Shown here in pieces: positions 25,298 to 33,902 of a stretch of 64,000 bases of DNA. A model generated the notes under the pieces. That model was not told the origin of the DNA. It was given only the letters and a program-made list of their open reading frames with translations, and ran no database searches. Within the stretch, counting starts at the first letter, position 1. Each line of letters begins with the position of its first letter. The stretch covers positions 1 to 64,000 of the forward strand of contig NZ_JACJGB010000004.1 in NCBI RefSeq assembly GCF_014164775.1, in the 5' to 3' direction. Source of the stretch: Tessaracoccus sp. MC1679. Its GTDB lineage: Bacteria; Actinomycetota; Actinomycetes; Propionibacteriales; Propionibacteriaceae. The position numbers and the translations under genes were made by a program.

Positions 25298-26530
25298 ATG
25301 CCCGACATCACTCTCTGGGTACTCATCGCACTCGTCATCCTCATCGTCATGACGCTGGCGGCCACGCTCAAGATCATCCGGCAGCAGAAGGTTGCGCTGG
25401 TCGAACGGCTGGGCAAGTTCCGCAAGGCGCTTGAGCCGGGCCCCCACCTCGTCGTCCCGTTCTTCGACCAGGTCCGCTACGTGCTGGACATGCGCGAGGA
25501 GGTGGTGCCGTTCCCGCCGCAGGGCGTCATCACCGAGGACAACCTGATGGTCTCCATCGACTCGGTCATCTACTTCCAGATCGTCGATCCGGTGCGCGCC
25601 GCCTACGAGGCGCAGAACTACCGCGCCGCCATCGAACAGCTCACCATGACCACGCTGCGCAACATCATCGGCGGCATGGACCTCGAGGCGGCGCTGACCT
25701 CACGCGAGGAGATCAACCAGCGGCTTCGTGCCGTGCTCGACGAGGCCACCGGCAAGTGGGGCATCAAGGTCAACCGGGTGGAGCTGCGCGCCATCGAGCC
25801 GCCTCCCACCATCCGTGACGCGATGGAGAAGGGCGCCCGCGCCGAGCGCGACAAGAGGGCCTCCATCCTCATCGCCGAGGGGCAGCGTCAGTCTCAGATC
25901 CTGTCTGCGGGTGGCGACAGGGAGGCGGCGATCCTGCGCGCACAGGGCGACCGTGAGGCCGCTGTGCTGCGTGCCCAGGCCGACAGGCAGGCGCAGATGC
26001 TGCACGCCGAGGGTGAGGCGCAGGCCATCACCAAGGTGTTCAACGCCATTCACGCCGCAGAACCCGATCAGGCGCTGCTGGCCTACCAGTACATGCAGAT
26101 GCTGCCGAAGCTCGCCAAGGGCGATTCGAACAAGGTGTGGGTCATCCCCAGCGAGCTCAACGATGCCCTCAAGGGCCTGGGCCAGGTGGCCGAGACTGGC
26201 GGGGTCCGCGACTACGTGTCTCAGGCCGCGCAGAAGTTCGAGGCACCCGAGATGGTGGACGTGCAGGCGGAGATCGAGGAACAGGCCGTGCGTGATCGTC
26301 AGCGTTCCAACGCCACCGTCGAGCAGGCGATCGCCGATGCGCAGGCCCTTGATGCGGGGCGCGCCGCGTCGAGGCGGGCGCACATCAGCACCACGCCCAG
26401 ATCGTTGGCGCCCTCCGGTGAGGAACCGCTGTCCATCGGGGACGGTAACTCGTCCTCCTCACCCCAGCCGTCCTCCTCACCCCAGCAGGCCGGCGAGGAG
26501 CAGTCCAGCCCGTGGGGGCCTCAGTCCTGA
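25298..26530 (+). CDS. SPFH/band 7 protein (stomatin/flotillin-like)
   Basis: A 410-residue protein: an N-terminal membrane helix (about 5-27), an SPFH domain (about 30-190), a helical stretch with repeated Ala/Glu/Arg units such as GDREAAILRAQ and GDREAAVLRAQ (about 200-245), and a Ser/Pro/Gln-rich tail. Such proteins form membrane-bound oligomers in lipid microdomains and often control proteases. AGGAGA precedes the ATG. Its 3' end overlaps the convergent transporter gene by 10 nt. Confidence 0.93.
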   Translation: MPDITLWVLIALVILIVMTLAATLKIIRQQKVALVERLGKFRKALEPGPHLVVPFFDQVRYVLDMREEVVPFPPQGVITEDNLMVSIDSVIYFQIVDPVRAAYEAQNYRAAIEQLTMTTLRNIIGGMDLEAALTSREEINQRLRAVLDEATGKWGIKVNRVELRAIEPPPTIRDAMEKGARAERDKRASILIAEGQRQSQILSAGGDREAAILRAQGDREAAVLRAQADRQAQMLHAEGEAQAITKVFNAIHAAEPDQALLAYQYMQMLPKLAKGDSNKVWVIPSELNDALKGLGQVAETGGVRDYVSQAAQKFEAPEMVDVQAEIEEQAVRDRQRSNATVEQAIADAQALDAGRAASRRAHISTTPRSLAPSGEEPLSIGDGNSSSSPQPSSSPQQAGEEQSSPWGPQS

Positions 26531-27477
26531 GCCTCGCGTAGCCTCGTGGCCAGCACCGAGCTGGCCAGCAGTTGCGCCTGGTGGTACAGCATGAGCGGGA
26601 TCACCAGCACACCGACGGTGGCGCCGGGGAACAGCACGCTGGCCATGGGCACGCCCGTGGCCAGCGACTTCTTGGTGCCGCAGAACATGAGCGCGATCCG
26701 GTCCTCGCGCGGGAAGCCGAGCCACCCGCCCAGCGCCCACGTGTAGGAGAACATCAGGGCTAGGAGTGCCAGCGCAAGGGGAACCAGCAGCAGGAGTTCG
26801 GTGAGCGCCAGCTGCTGCCAGACGCCGGAGACGCGCAGTTCGGAGAAGGCGCCGTAGACGATCAGCATGATCACCGCCTGGTCCAGGAACTTGAGGCGCG
26901 CCTTGTGCCGGGCCATGAATCCGGCCGTCACCACCCGCGACAGCTGCCCCAGCACGAAGGGCAGCAAGAGTTGCACCACCACGCCCCACACCTGCTCGAA
27001 GCCGATCGATCCGCCGCTGGCTGTGGGGATGAACACGATGGCCAGCAGCGGGGTGATCACCACCCCCAGGACGTTCGAGGCCGTCGCCGAGACCATGGCG
27101 GCGGCCACGTTGCCGCCGGCCAGCGAGGTGAAGGTGATCGACGACTGCACAGTCGAGGGCACCAGGCACAGGAAGATCAGCCCAACCCGGATGGGGGCCG
27201 ACAACACGGCGTCGGGGATGGCCAGCACGGGGACCGCCAACAGTGGGAAGACGACGAACGTGGTGCTGAGGATGGCCAGGTGCAGCCTCCAGTTCTTCAA
27301 CCCCGATCGGGTCTCGGCAGCGGACAGCCGCGCGCCGTAGCCGAAGAAGAGCACGAAGACGCCCACCCGGGTGACCAGGTCCAGGATCTCGGCGGGACGC
27401 CCGCTCACCGGCAGCAGCAGGCCGAGGGCCAAGGTGCCGAGGATGATCACGAGGATGGGGTCGACCTTCAGTTTCAC
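26521..27477 (-). CDS. SBF-like (YfeH-type) transporter
   Basis: A 318-residue membrane protein with about ten hydrophobic segments, of the bile acid:sodium symporter-like (SBF_like, YfeH) group. Marks include the GYGARLS segment and CLVPSTVQSSITFTSLAGGN. The substrate is unknown; bile acid is unlikely for a free-living actinobacterium. The GTG start overlaps the stop of the pabBC fusion gene (GTGA), so both are expressed together. Confidence 0.88.
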   Translation of the reverse strand: MKLKVDPILVIILGTLALGLLLPVSGRPAEILDLVTRVGVFVLFFGYGARLSAAETRSGLKNWRLHLAILSTTFVVFPLLAVPVLAIPDAVLSAPIRVGLIFLCLVPSTVQSSITFTSLAGGNVAAAMVSATASNVLGVVITPLLAIVFIPTASGGSIGFEQVWGVVVQLLLPFVLGQLSRVVTAGFMARHKARLKFLDQAVIMLIVYGAFSELRVSGVWQQLALTELLLLVPLALALLALMFSYTWALGGWLGFPREDRIALMFCGTKKSLATGVPMASVLFPGATVGVLVIPLMLYHQAQLLASSVLATRLREAQD

Positions 27478-29195
27478 TGACTCTCCTCCAGACGGGCCGC
27501 CAGGACCCCGCGCACGGCGTTGGTGACGGTGATGGCGTCGGCCCGGCGGAGTTCCGCCACCGTCACGGGGTACTCCGCCACAGACCCTGCTCCGAGCAGC
27601 GCGGGGTCGGAGAGGACCGCTGAGCGTTGGACGCCGTCGAGAATTCTCAGGTCGAGCGGCGGGGTGACCCAACGGCCGTCGAGGAGAGCGAACACCGAAG
27701 TGCGTCCCCCTTCCAGGATGCGGCCATGGGCGTCGAAACCGATGGTGTCGAAGGCCCCAGCCGCGGAGGCCGCACGCACGGCGTCGTCGTAGAGTCCGCG
27801 CGCCGAGGTCTTGTGCCTGGCCAGCGGCCCGGGGACCCACGGCGCTTCGGCCAGCCTGAGCCGCACCTGGGAGAGCGGGGGCTCCAGCGGGGTCCGGGTC
27901 ACCGACGCCGCGCCCGTGGGGGCCACGTCGATGGCCACCCGCCAGGCACCGGTTGGAGTGTCGCGGACTGCCGCCTCCACCACCGCCTCGACGGGGCCGA
28001 AGCCCAGCTCGCGGGCCGAGGCGGTCAGCCGTGCCTGATGCCTGGTGCCGAGCGGCGCGACGCCATCGACCACGCGCAGGGTCTCCTTCAATGTCACGGT
28101 GGGTCTCAGGCCGGTGGCGAAGGCGGCCTTCGCGAGGCACTCGGCCCACTCGCCGTCAGGGGTGCTGTCCGCGACCACCCCGGAGCCGATGCCGAGCCGC
28201 ACCCTGCCCTCGCCGTCGACCTCCAGGGTGCGGATGGCGATGCTGAGGTTCATGGCCCAGCCCAGTTCGTCGGTGGCAGGATCGATCAGGCCGAGGCTAC
28301 CGGTGTAGAGCCCGCGACCGTCCAGCTCCGCGCCGCGGATGAGGCGCATGCTGGCCAGCTTGGGCGCCCCGGTGATCGACCCGCAGGGGAAGGTGGCGGC
28401 GAGGAGGTCCGCCGGCGTCGTGCCGGGGACCAGGCGGCCGCTGACCGTGCTGGTCATCTGCCACAGGTCACCGACCCGCTCCACCTCGAACAACCTTGAC
28501 ACCGCCACTGTTCCGGGCACCGCGACGCGGCTGAGGTCGTTGCGGAGGAGGTCGACGATCATCAGGTTCTCTGCCCGGTTCTTGGGGTCCTCGCGCAGGG
28601 CGACGGGGTCCGTCCAGGCCGGCGCCGTGCCCTTCATCGGCCTGGCCACCGCCGAACCATCGGCCACGCGGATGAACAACTCGGGGGAGAGGCTGAGCGT
28701 CCAGGGCGCCGCCGGCGCGGGAAGGCGCGCCAGTGCCCCGTACGCGGCCGGCTGCCGCCGGCGCAGCCTGGCGTAGAGGGCCATCGGGTCGCCGACGAGG
28801 CGTCCGGTGACCCGATGCGTGTAGTTGATCTGATAGCTGGTGCCGGCGGCGATGACCTCCTGGAGGTCAGCCACCGCCAGGCCGAAGTGTGCGCGGTCCA
28901 CGTCGTGGGCAACATCGGCCAGCCATGCGTGGCCATCGTCGGGCAGCACGTCGACGGGGTCCGCGGCCGCCCGATCCTGGAACCAGTAGACAGCGCCCGG
29001 CGCGGTGTCCTGGAGCCCGGCGTGTGCCTCGCCCAGGTCGTAGGGGAGCCAGGCGAAGGCGTGCAGCCCTTCCGCCCAGCCGTGGCGCAGCGTCTCGTCG
29101 AGGCTCTCCAGCGTGACCGGGTCCACCCGACGGAGTCCGGTGAGGAGGGTCGCGCTGCCCCGACGGGCGTCGTCGAGCAGCACGAACGGGTCCAT
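27474..29195 (-). CDS. pabBC: Aminodeoxychorismate synthase I / lyase fusion (PabB-PabC)
   Basis: A 573-residue fusion for 4-aminobenzoate (folate) synthesis. The first ~335 residues form a chorismate-binding domain with PMKGT, the Lys form that marks PabB rather than TrpE, and the FPCGSITGAPK segment. The C-terminal part, from about 345, is a class IV aminotransferase-fold lyase with the likely PLP Lys in RHKTSARG and the EGGRTSVF motif. The glutaminase partner PabA is not encoded here. The ATG at 29195 has TAGCCT 8 nt upstream and no ribosome binding site. Confidence 0.9.
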   Translation of the reverse strand: MDPFVLLDDARRGSATLLTGLRRVDPVTLESLDETLRHGWAEGLHAFAWLPYDLGEAHAGLQDTAPGAVYWFQDRAAADPVDVLPDDGHAWLADVAHDVDRAHFGLAVADLQEVIAAGTSYQINYTHRVTGRLVGDPMALYARLRRRQPAAYGALARLPAPAAPWTLSLSPELFIRVADGSAVARPMKGTAPAWTDPVALREDPKNRAENLMIVDLLRNDLSRVAVPGTVAVSRLFEVERVGDLWQMTSTVSGRLVPGTTPADLLAATFPCGSITGAPKLASMRLIRGAELDGRGLYTGSLGLIDPATDELGWAMNLSIAIRTLEVDGEGRVRLGIGSGVVADSTPDGEWAECLAKAAFATGLRPTVTLKETLRVVDGVAPLGTRHQARLTASARELGFGPVEAVVEAAVRDTPTGAWRVAIDVAPTGAASVTRTPLEPPLSQVRLRLAEAPWVPGPLARHKTSARGLYDDAVRAASAAGAFDTIGFDAHGRILEGGRTSVFALLDGRWVTPPLDLRILDGVQRSAVLSDPALLGAGSVAEYPVTVAELRRADAITVTNAVRGVLAARLEESQ

Positions 29196-29203
29196 GGCGC
29201 ACA

Positions 29204-29209
29204 AGGCTA
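29204..29209 (-). promoter_or_regulatory. Putative -10 box, leaderless pabBC
   Basis: TAGCCT on the minus strand, 8 nt before the ATG at 29195. It is back to back with the trmH box 29 nt away. Confidence 0.45.
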
Positions 29210-29238
29210 TCCCGATCGGCCTCCCCGGTGTCGGGCGG

Positions 29239-29244
29239 TATCGT
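29239..29244 (+). promoter_or_regulatory. Putative -10 box, leaderless RNA methylase gene
   Basis: TATCGT ends 6 nt before the GTG at 29251. Confidence 0.45.
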
Positions 29245-29250
29245 CGGGCC

Positions 29251-30045
29251 GTGCTGATCGACGTGACCGACCCCGCCGACGAACGGCTCTTGGACTTCGC
29301 GGGCCTCCGTGACGCCCAGTTGAGGCGCTCCGATGAGAGGCGATTCATCGCCGAGGGCGTCAAGATCATCGAGCGGGCCTTCGCTGCCGGGTGCCGCCCC
29401 CGGTCACTCCTGGTGCAGCCGAGATGGTTGCCGGGCGTGGAGCCGCTGTTGGAGCGCTGGCCAGAGGTGCCGGTCTACGTGTCGACGGAGGCGCTCATCG
29501 AGAGGATCAGCGGCTTCCACGTCCACAGGGGAGCGCTCGGCTCCTTCGACCGCCCGGCGGAGGCGTCATGGGAGCAGATCGCCGGGTCCCGGCGCGTCAT
29601 CGTGTGCGAGGAGATCGTCGATCACGCCAACATCGGCGCAATCATCAGGGTGGCGGCCGGGCTCGGCTGGGACGCGGTCATCGTCTCCCCAGGCAGTGCC
29701 GACCCGCTCTACCGGCGGGCGATCAAGGCCTCGATGGGAGCGTCGCTCGCGCTGCCGTGGCGCCGGATGGACTCCGATGCGGACCTCATCGGCCTCCGCG
29801 AGGCCGGCTTCTCGCTCGTCGCCTCGACGCTGTCGACCGCTGCTGTGGACCTGGCCGAGTTCGAGACGCCCGAGAGGGTGGCCCTCCTGCTCGGCACCGA
29901 GGGCCGCGGCCTGAGCGACGCGTGGCAGGCCGCCGCGGATCACCACGTGACCATTCCCATGGCCCAGGGCGTGGACTCGTTGAACGTGGCCGCGGCCGCC
30001 GCGATCCTGGCCTACGGACTGCGCCCGGGCGTCCAGTCCCGGTGA
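29251..30045 (+). CDS. TrmH/SpoU-family RNA methyltransferase
   Basis: A 264-residue 2'-O-methyltransferase of the SPOUT class. The three SpoU motifs are present: VDHANIGAIIRVAAGLGWD, LLLGTEGRGLSD and IPMAQGVDSLNVAAAAAI. The N-terminal part (RRFIAEGVKIIERA) is the substrate-binding domain of the TrmH subgroup. The target RNA cannot be told from sequence. Divergent from pabBC, with 55 nt between the two start codons. Confidence 0.9.
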   Translation: MLIDVTDPADERLLDFAGLRDAQLRRSDERRFIAEGVKIIERAFAAGCRPRSLLVQPRWLPGVEPLLERWPEVPVYVSTEALIERISGFHVHRGALGSFDRPAEASWEQIAGSRRVIVCEEIVDHANIGAIIRVAAGLGWDAVIVSPGSADPLYRRAIKASMGASLALPWRRMDSDADLIGLREAGFSLVASTLSTAAVDLAEFETPERVALLLGTEGRGLSDAWQAAADHHVTIPMAQGVDSLNVAAAAAILAYGLRPGVQSR

Positions 30046-30056
30046 AGGGGAAGAGC

Positions 30057-30674
30057 TCAGGTCCGCGGGGGCTCAGTCTCTCCGACAGGAGTGGCGTGGG
30101 CGGCCTTCGGGGAGATCGGCCAGTCATCCGGATAGCGCCAGGCCAACTCGGCCACCTTGCGGTCCAGCTGCCTGCGGGAGCGCGCGGAGAGGCGATCGCC
30201 GAAGACCGTTCCGTTGAGGTGATCGGTCTCGTGCTGGAGACAGCGGGCGAGCAGACCCGTGCCCTCCACGACGATCTCGTTGCCCCACGGGTCCTGACCG
30301 ACGCAACGGGCCTTGTCCGGCCGCGCCAGCATGGCGTAGCCGCCTGGGAACGAGAGGCAGCCCTCGTCCGCTGCGTCCAGCTGGCGGTCGCTTCCCTCGG
30401 GCATGGTGACCACCGGGTTGCACACGACGCCGGTCTGGAGCCGGTCGTCGCCGTCTGGGCATTCGTAGATGAACACGGCGAGCCCCACTCCCACCTGGGT
30501 GGCGGCCAGGCCCACGCCCTCCGAGGCGCGCATGGTGGCGAACATGTCACGGATGAGCGTGTGCAGCTCCTCGCCGAACTCGGTCACCGGCTCGGTTCTG
30601 GCGTGCATGACGGGGGTTCCCCACCTGGTCATCGGGCGGACGGAGCCGCCCTGGGTGAGATCGTCCTGCGCCAT
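30057..30674 (-). CDS. def: Peptide deformylase
   Basis: A 205-residue metalloenzyme that removes the formyl group from new proteins. The three family motifs are present: GVGLAATQVG, EGCLSFPG and QHETDHLNG (the HExxH metal site). The ATG at 30674 has GGAGGA upstream; ATG codons further inside (VRPMTRWG) are less likely. It has an actinobacterial-type C-terminal extension rich in Pro and Thr. It ends 11 nt from the convergent methylase gene. Confidence 0.94.
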   Translation of the reverse strand: MAQDDLTQGGSVRPMTRWGTPVMHARTEPVTEFGEELHTLIRDMFATMRASEGVGLAATQVGVGLAVFIYECPDGDDRLQTGVVCNPVVTMPEGSDRQLDAADEGCLSFPGGYAMLARPDKARCVGQDPWGNEIVVEGTGLLARCLQHETDHLNGTVFGDRLSARSRRQLDRKVAELAWRYPDDWPISPKAAHATPVGETEPPRT

Positions 30675-30775
30675 GTGTCCTCCAGCAGTGCTCGTCCACG
30701 CTCTTTCGGGTGCCCAGTATGCCGCACGGGTGTCGTGCTGCGCCCCCGCGTGCGCGGTGCGCGACACTGACAGGT

Positions 30776-31681
30776 ATGGAGCTTCCCCCGGGGTGGTCCG
30801 CCCTGCTGGACGAGTACTCGGCGCACCTTCGCGCCGAGCGTGGCCTGTCGCCCCACACGGTGCGCGCCTACCGCACCGATCTGGCCGATCTGGCCCGCTT
30901 CGTCGACGTCGAGGTGGGCCGCGTCACCCTCGGGCGGCTCCGTGGGTGGCTCGCCCGGATGACCGACGATGGGGCCGCGACCGCCACAGTGCAGCGCCGG
31001 GTGGCGTGCGCGCGGGGTTTCTTCGCCTGGGCGCAGCGCGAGGTGCCCGTGGCGATGAATCCCGCCGCGCGGCTCCGAGCGCCGAAGCGGAGGCAGCTGC
31101 TGCCCACCGTGCTGCCTGTGGGTGCCGTGGAGGCGGGCATCCTCGGGGCGGAGGCGCGCGTAGGCGGGGAGGATTCTCCGCTCGCGAGAAGGGATCTCGC
31201 GCTGGTGGAGGTCCTCTACTCCAGCGGCCTGCGCGTCTCGGAGGCGTGCGGCCTGTTGCTGCGCGACGTCGACCGGGAGCGTCAATCCCTGAGCGTGCTG
31301 GGCAAGGGCGGCAAGCAGCGCACAGTGCCGGTGGGGCTGCCCGCCCTCCGCGCGATCGACTCCTGGCTCGACCTGCGTCCGCAGCTGGCACGGGTGGGCA
31401 GCCCGGAGACCGTGTTCCTGGGCGCAAGGGGCGGGGCGCTGGATCCGCGGGTGGCCCGCAGGGTGGTCCATGACCTCACCTCGGCCGCCGGCCCAGGGAT
31501 GGACGTGGGACCCCACGGGCTCCGCCACGCGATGGCCACCCACCTCATCGAGGGCGGAGCTGACCTGCGCAGCGTGCAGGAGATGCTGGGCCACGCGTCG
31601 GTGGCCACCACCCAGATCTACACACATGTCACCTCCGAGCGCCTCCGCGACGCCTTCCGTCAGGCGCATCCGCGCGCCTGA
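30776..31681 (+). CDS. xerC: Tyrosine recombinase XerC
   Basis: A 301-residue site-specific recombinase, expected to resolve chromosome dimers at dif. The catalytic set is complete: Arg153, Lys177, His247, Arg250, His273 and nucleophile Tyr282. The N-terminal core-binding domain (HTVRAYRTDLADLARF) is normal. The location just before rpsB, with an M23 gene between, is the standard actinobacterial place of xerC, so I read it as the housekeeping enzyme and not an integrase. The ATG lacks a Shine-Dalgarno sequence; GACACT lies 7 nt upstream. Confidence 0.92.
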   Translation: MELPPGWSALLDEYSAHLRAERGLSPHTVRAYRTDLADLARFVDVEVGRVTLGRLRGWLARMTDDGAATATVQRRVACARGFFAWAQREVPVAMNPAARLRAPKRRQLLPTVLPVGAVEAGILGAEARVGGEDSPLARRDLALVEVLYSSGLRVSEACGLLLRDVDRERQSLSVLGKGGKQRTVPVGLPALRAIDSWLDLRPQLARVGSPETVFLGARGGALDPRVARRVVHDLTSAAGPGMDVGPHGLRHAMATHLIEGGADLRSVQEMLGHASVATTQIYTHVTSERLRDAFRQAHPRA

Positions 31682-31704
31682 CTCATGGCGGGCCGGTGAG
31701 CCGG

Positions 31705-32619
31705 TCACCCACCGGAGCCGGAGCGCAATGTAAGCGGATCGGTCAGGCTGCCGTTCAGCCACGCCATCCAGTGCAGGTGACACCCGGTGGAGAGTCCGGT
31801 GTTGCCGACGCGCCCGATGCGCGCCCCGGCGGCCACCTGCTGGCCCTCACGCACCTCCAGCCCCGGCAGGTGGGTGTACGACATGGTCAGCCCTCCTCCG
31901 TGATCGATCCTGACCCGGTAGCCGTAGGCCACGTGGAAGGACGCGTCCACCACCACGCCGCCGCTGGGGGCGTTGACAGGGGTGCCGCAGGAGGCGGCCA
32001 GGTCCACGCCGTCGTGCAGCTTGACCACGCCCGTGACGGGATGGCGGCGCATCCCGAACGGAGACGACACGGGCCCGTCCACGGGCAGGGTCCCGACGGT
32101 GCTGGCACGGGCCGCGGGGAGCTCCGGCATCGGCCTGGGCTCCGAACCGGCGGGCAGCAGCCTGACCACCGCAGTCTCGAGGTAGAGCAGAGGGTCGAGG
32201 TAGCGTTCGCCGTCGGTCAGTCCCCAGTGCAGGCACGATTCCCCGTCGCAATGCCCGGAGGCGAGCGTGCCGATGCGGTCCCCGGCGGCGACCACCTCGC
32301 CCTCGCCCACCCCTGGGGAGACCGGTTGGTACGTGGTCCGCCAGCCGTTCCCATGGTCGATGGAGACCGTGCCGCGGCCGGCCACGAAGCCCGAGAAGTG
32401 CACGCGCCCAGCCGCCGCGGCCCTCACAGCCGTCCCAGCCGTGCCTGCCAGGTCCACCCCGCGATGACCGGCAGCGTAGGGCGATGCGGGCGCGTCGAAG
32501 CCGCGGACGAGGCGTCCCTGAACCGGAGGCTCCAGGAGCAGGCCGGCAGCAGCGGCCGCGGGGGAGACGCAGGTGAGCAGCACGGCGAACAGGGCGAAGG
32601 AGACCAGAAGTGGGCGCAT
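31705..32619 (-). CDS. Secreted protein with two M23 peptidase domains
   Basis: A 304-residue exported protein: signal peptide about 1-22 (ending SPAAAAAG), then two LytM/M23 domains. Domain 1 (about 30-155) keeps the zinc ligands His52, Asp56 and His131, but the catalytic His of the H-x-H motif is Cys129 (SCLHWG). Domain 2 (about 180-295) is canonical: His202, Asp206 and His281-x-His283. It probably cuts or binds peptidoglycan. The ATG at 32619 has AGAAGG upstream. An M23 gene at this place beside rpsB is common in actinobacteria; the tandem arrangement is less so. Confidence 0.88.
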   Translation of the reverse strand: MRPLLVSFALFAVLLTCVSPAAAAAGLLLEPPVQGRLVRGFDAPASPYAAGHRGVDLAGTAGTAVRAAAAGRVHFSGFVAGRGTVSIDHGNGWRTTYQPVSPGVGEGEVVAAGDRIGTLASGHCDGESCLHWGLTDGERYLDPLLYLETAVVRLLPAGSEPRPMPELPAARASTVGTLPVDGPVSSPFGMRRHPVTGVVKLHDGVDLAASCGTPVNAPSGGVVVDASFHVAYGYRVRIDHGGGLTMSYTHLPGLEVREGQQVAAGARIGRVGNTGLSTGCHLHWMAWLNGSLTDPLTLRSGSGG

Positions 32620-32684
32620 GCCTTCTTGTTCGTCAGCGGTCGCCCCGATCTCCCGCTGGCGCTGCCAGCTGTGGACAGGTGCGT

Positions 32685-32714
32685 TTGTCGCGGTTGGACG
32701 CACCCGTCTAAGAT
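32685..32714 (+). promoter_or_regulatory. Promoter of the rpsB operon (candidate)
   Basis: TTGTCG at 32685-32690 and TAAGAT at 32709-32714, with an 18-nt spacer, give a good housekeeping-type promoter. The resulting rpsB leader would be about 185 nt. Confidence 0.6.
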
Positions 32715-32821
32715 GACCCTGCAACCTCTGGGTTGACATCGCATGCGCCGCGCGGGGGACCGCCGGTGGCCGCGTGGTCCCGATCTCCGGAGCGGGTGCG
32801 GCGCCGGGCGCATCAGGCATT

Positions 32822-32864
32822 GGCCCCGCTGGGGTCATCGTAACCACCGTGGGCCTCGGCCCAC
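32822..32864 (+). promoter_or_regulatory. Paired hairpins in the rpsB leader
   Basis: A short hairpin GGCCCC-GCT-GGGGTC (32822-32836) is followed by GTGGGC-CTCG-GCCCAC (32849-32864), 43 nt before the rpsB start. Leader structures that bind S2 and repress rpsB-tsf are known in other bacteria; whether this is one is unproven. Confidence 0.35.
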
Positions 32865-32906
32865 CGAAGTCAGGCGGGGCGGAGCCCTGCCGCGAAAGGA
32901 CCGGCC

Positions 32907-33872
32907 ATGGCCGTCGTCTCCACCCGCCAGCTGCTCGAGTCGGGCGTTCACTTCGGGCACCAGACCCGTCGTTGGAACCCCAAGATGAAGCGGTTCATCT
33001 TCACCGAGCGCAACGGCATCTACATCATCGACCTCCAGCTCTCGCTAAGCTACATCGACAAGGCGTACCACTTCGTCAAGTCCACCGTGGCACGCGGCGG
33101 CCAGGTGCTCTTCGTCGGCACCAAGAAGCAGGCCCAGGAGGCCATCGCCGAGCAGGCCACCCGCGTCGGCATGCCGTACGTGAACCAGCGCTGGCTGGGC
33201 GGCATGCTCACCAACTTCCACACGGTCACCAAGCGCATCCAGCGCCTGAAGGAGCTGGAGGGCATGGACTTCGCCGACGTCCCCGGCTCCGGGCTCACGA
33301 AGAAGGAGCTCCTGCAGCTCGAGCGCGAGAAGATCAAGCTGGACAAGACCCTCGGCGGCATCCGCGACATGGCCAAGACCCCGCAGGCGGTCTGGATCGT
33401 GGACACCAAGAAGGAGCACCTCGCCGTCGACGAGGCCCGCAAGCTGCACATCCCTGTGGTGGGCATCCTGGACACCAACTGCGATCCCGATGAGGTGGAC
33501 TTCGCGGTGCCGGGCAACGACGACGCCATCCGTTCCGTCGCGCTGCTGACCCGCATCATCGCCGACGCCGTCGCCGAGGGCCTCATCGAGCGCTCCGCCG
33601 GCCGCAGTGGCGAGCAGGTCGCCGCAGAGCCGATGCCTGACTGGGAGCTGGAGCTCCTCGGCGCCGAGGCCACCCCGGCGGAGGCCCCCGTCGTCGAGGC
33701 CGAGGCCCCCGTCGTCGAGGCCGAGGCCCCCGTCGCCGAGGCCGAGGTCGCCGCCCCCGCAGTCGAGGAGGCCCCGGCCGTTGAGGCTGAGGCTGCCCCC
33801 GTCGTCGAGTCCGAGGCCCCTGCTGTCGACGCCGAGGCTCCCTCCTCTGACGACACCACCGCCGCCAACTGA
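32907..33872 (+). CDS. rpsB: 30S ribosomal protein S2
   Basis: A 321-residue S2. The core (about 1-245) is complete, from [19 protein letters not shown] onward. A C-terminal tail of about 70 residues, rich in Ala, Val, Glu and Pro, is built from 7-residue units (EAPVVEA). Such acidic tails are usual in actinobacterial S2, which is longer than the ~240-residue E. coli protein. GAAAGGA lies before the ATG. It starts the rpsB-tsf unit. Confidence 0.97.
   Translation: MAVVSTRQLLESGVHFGHQTRRWNPKMKRFIFTERNGIYIIDLQLSLSYIDKAYHFVKSTVARGGQVLFVGTKKQAQEAIAEQATRVGMPYVNQRWLGGMLTNFHTVTKRIQRLKELEGMDFADVPGSGLTKKELLQLEREKIKLDKTLGGIRDMAKTPQAVWIVDTKKEHLAVDEARKLHIPVVGILDTNCDPDEVDFAVPGNDDAIRSVALLTRIIADAVAEGLIERSAGRSGEQVAAEPMPDWELELLGAEATPAEAPVVEAEAPVVEAEAPVAEAEVAAPAVEEAPAVEAEAAPVVESEAPAVDAEAPSSDDTTAAN
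33681..33743 (+). repeat. Three 21-bp tandem units in rpsB
   Basis: GAGGCCCCCGTCGTCGAGGC-C in two exact copies and a third with one change. They encode the EAPVVEA repeat of the S2 tail and could change number by slippage. Confidence 0.85.
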
Positions 33873-33902
33873 TCCACACCAACAAGACGGGAAACACCAC
33901 TC

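Noticed and set aside
30776-31681. Phage or island integrase
   Set aside because: The recombinase lies in the conserved xerC place before rpsB, and no attachment site, tRNA or phage gene is near.
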